Shown piece by piece: positions 62,733 to 64,000 of a DNA stretch of 64,000 nt; position 1 is the stretch's first letter; each line of letters starts with the position of its first letter. The notes beneath the pieces are model-generated. The model did no database searches and was not told where the DNA came from. It was given only the letters and a program-made list of their open reading frames with translations. Origin of the DNA: Succinimonas sp045124755. Lineage in GTDB: Bacteria; Pseudomonadota; Gammaproteobacteria; Enterobacterales; Succinivibrionaceae. The stretch lies in assembly GCF_045124755.1 (NCBI RefSeq), contig NZ_JBGVMK010000025.1. One strand, given 5' to 3'. Both the position numbers and the translations under genes were made by a program.

Positions 62733-63222
62733 ATATTAAACAAACCTGACGGGCATTGCCTCACGGCAAGCGCATGCAAACACTGAAGGAAAAAAATCAA
62801 ATGACAATCAAACTGGCCCTGACATCAGAGCTTCCCGCATGACGGCTCCGGCAAAAACGCAGAGCTCGCCCGGACATGGGCGGATTCAGAATAAACGACC
62901 GGAGAGATATTCTTTGAACTTAAGGTTTCGCTTCGCAGCGAAAACATGCGGATTATAACCGCACCCGGGAACAGTTGCAAAGGTTTCTTGGTTTTCCGGT
63001 TTCCGGCGGGAAACCGGCACGGGACGCGGCCCCGCGCCGGAAACGAAACGAAAAGCAATAATGGCATTTACCTGTGCCGGAGTTCAAATTTTGCATCATT
63101 AATGAGAAGTATCCGTCATGAACTCCGCTGTCCGTCCCGCCGGAGGACGCAAATTTCAAGTATGATGAGATAAGCGATGAGTTAGCAGAAGAATCAGATA
63201 ACAGAATATTGAGGAGGCTGAC
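62733..63222. other. intergenic stretch
   Basis: About 490 bp between divergent genes. No gene seen. A plus-strand Shine-Dalgarno (GAGGAGG) lies at its right end. Confidence 0.4.
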
Positions 63223-63789
63223 ATGAGCGATATGACCGGCGGCGCAAACGGCGCGGGATACGGCGGATGCGGGGGATTTTTTATCCCGGCAGGCGGCTTT
63301 TTCCATCCCTTCGGGGCATCCATGTACAATGCCAGCTATATGCTGGGGCAGGGATTTATGGGCTTCGGCAACGGCGAAACCATGATGCTTTTCTCTCTGG
63401 CCGAGCAGCAGAAGGCCGCGGAGGCAGCGGCAAAGGCGGCCGAACCCCGGCATAGAATCAGCCTTTCCAAGGAAGCTCTCGACAAGGGAGACCTCCGGGT
63501 GATCTGGAAATGCGGCTGCGGCACCATGAACAGCGGAAAGTTCTGCTCCGAATGCGGGAACCCCCGGAGCCGGGTGGTCTGGCTCTGCTCCTGCGGGGAG
63601 CTCAATCAGGGAAGATACTGCACCGAGTGCGGCGCGCCCCGGCCGGAAACGGAGGAGGCAGCCGCTGCCCCGGAACCTGAGAAAGACCTCGCAGCGAAGT
63701 CTGATACTGCGGAACCGGAGAAAGCTCCCGAAGCTCAGGCTGCGGCCCCGGAAGCCGGGGATGCGGGGGGCGAGTCTCCGGCCTCATAG
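63223..63789 (+). CDS. double zinc-ribbon protein with Gly-rich N-terminus
   Basis: 188 residues. The N-terminal 60 residues are rich in Gly, Phe and Met (GGANGAGYGGCGGFF, MLGQGFMGFGNGETMML), then an Ala-rich helix, and two zinc ribbons: CGCGTMNSGKFCSECG and CSCGELNQGRYCTECG. The C-terminus is a Glu/Ala/Pro-rich tail. The layout resembles the C-terminal part of SPFH/zinc-ribbon proteins without the SPFH domain. GAGGAGG precedes the ATG. Together with the ribbon proteins at 6219 and 24020 it suggests a family of adaptors in this genome. Function unknown. Confidence 0.65.
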   Translation: MSDMTGGANGAGYGGCGGFFIPAGGFFHPFGASMYNASYMLGQGFMGFGNGETMMLFSLAEQQKAAEAAAKAAEPRHRISLSKEALDKGDLRVIWKCGCGTMNSGKFCSECGNPRSRVVWLCSCGELNQGRYCTECGAPRPETEEAAAAPEPEKDLAAKSDTAEPEKAPEAQAAAPEAGDAGGESPAS

Positions 63790-64000
63790 CTTATCTTTAA
63801 TTTTTATTCGGCGCTTCTCCCGCGCTTTTTCTCCCTCCCCTTCTCCGGCCGGCGGCCGGAGGGGGGAATGTGGTGTAAATGGCGGCTCGCAGAAAAGCTC
63901 GGGACTTGACGAAATCCTCGGTTAGATGATGAAACGGCAGAAGAAAAGGAGAAATTACGGGCTGGCAGCAAGATTAGGTTTTGAAACTTCAAAAAAAAAG
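63790..64000. other. end of window
   Basis: No gene seen in the last 210 bp. Any gene crossing the right edge cannot be judged. Confidence 0.4.

Overview
The window looks like a chromosome segment of an anaerobic or facultative gammaproteobacterium, most likely Succinivibrionaceae (order Aeromonadales). This is inferred from gammaproteobacterial-type RNase T, Fe-SOD, MetG, TilS, RluB, MotY-like and RpoBC proteins, many PD-(D/E)XK 'Rpn-like' and AAA-ATPase-like accessory genes, and CGG-rich arginine codon use. No rRNA or intact tRNA gene was seen.

Region 1 (1-9 kb): a LemA protein, an Rpn-like remnant, then a tight five-gene minus-strand operon: coiled-coil protein, double zinc-ribbon/FHA protein, NrdG-like radical SAM protein, Clp-type AAA+ ATPase and PP2C phosphatase. 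Together they suggest a phospho-threonine signalling module around a remodelling ATPase and a radical enzyme. Region 2 (9-21 kb): an AAA-ATPase/PD-(D/E)XK gene, DIP1984-family protein, MotY-like OmpA protein, RNase T, SodB, a lipoprotein hydrolase flanked by direct repeats, MetG and a ClpP-like/Sel1 exported protein.

Region 3 (21.5-31 kb): a CRISPR locus with adaptation genes only. A Cas4-Cas1 fusion (Cas4 half apparently nuclease-dead) and Cas2 lie on the plus strand. About 3.9 kb away is an array of 39 repeats and 38 spacers. Its leader, extended -10 promoter and ATTGAAAC handle indicate minus-strand transcription. No effector gene is in the window. Between them is a tandemly duplicated, partly decayed block of unknown genes. 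Just past the leader is a candidate FNR-controlled, FnrS-like small RNA.

Region 4 (31-44 kb): an SPFH/prohibitin-like protein, two tandem 27-residue micropeptide genes with a good promoter, and rpoB-rpoC. Both polymerase subunits carry lineage-type insertions, and rpoBC is detached from the usual ribosomal-protein genes. Region 5 (44-64 kb): a His/Asp-rich lipoprotein, three paralogous exported proteins built of 21-residue repeats, an OB-fold exported protein, a Ser/Thr kinase with periplasmic Sel1 repeats, a duplicated and frameshifted Rpn-like nuclease, TilS, a membrane glycosyltransferase-like protein, a TerC/CBS membrane protein, a frameshifted gene of unknown function, RluB and a double zinc-ribbon protein.

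The kinase, PP2C phosphatase, FHA protein and several zinc-ribbon proteins in one window point to a well-developed Ser/Thr phosphorylation network. All function calls come from reading the sequence; no database search was run.
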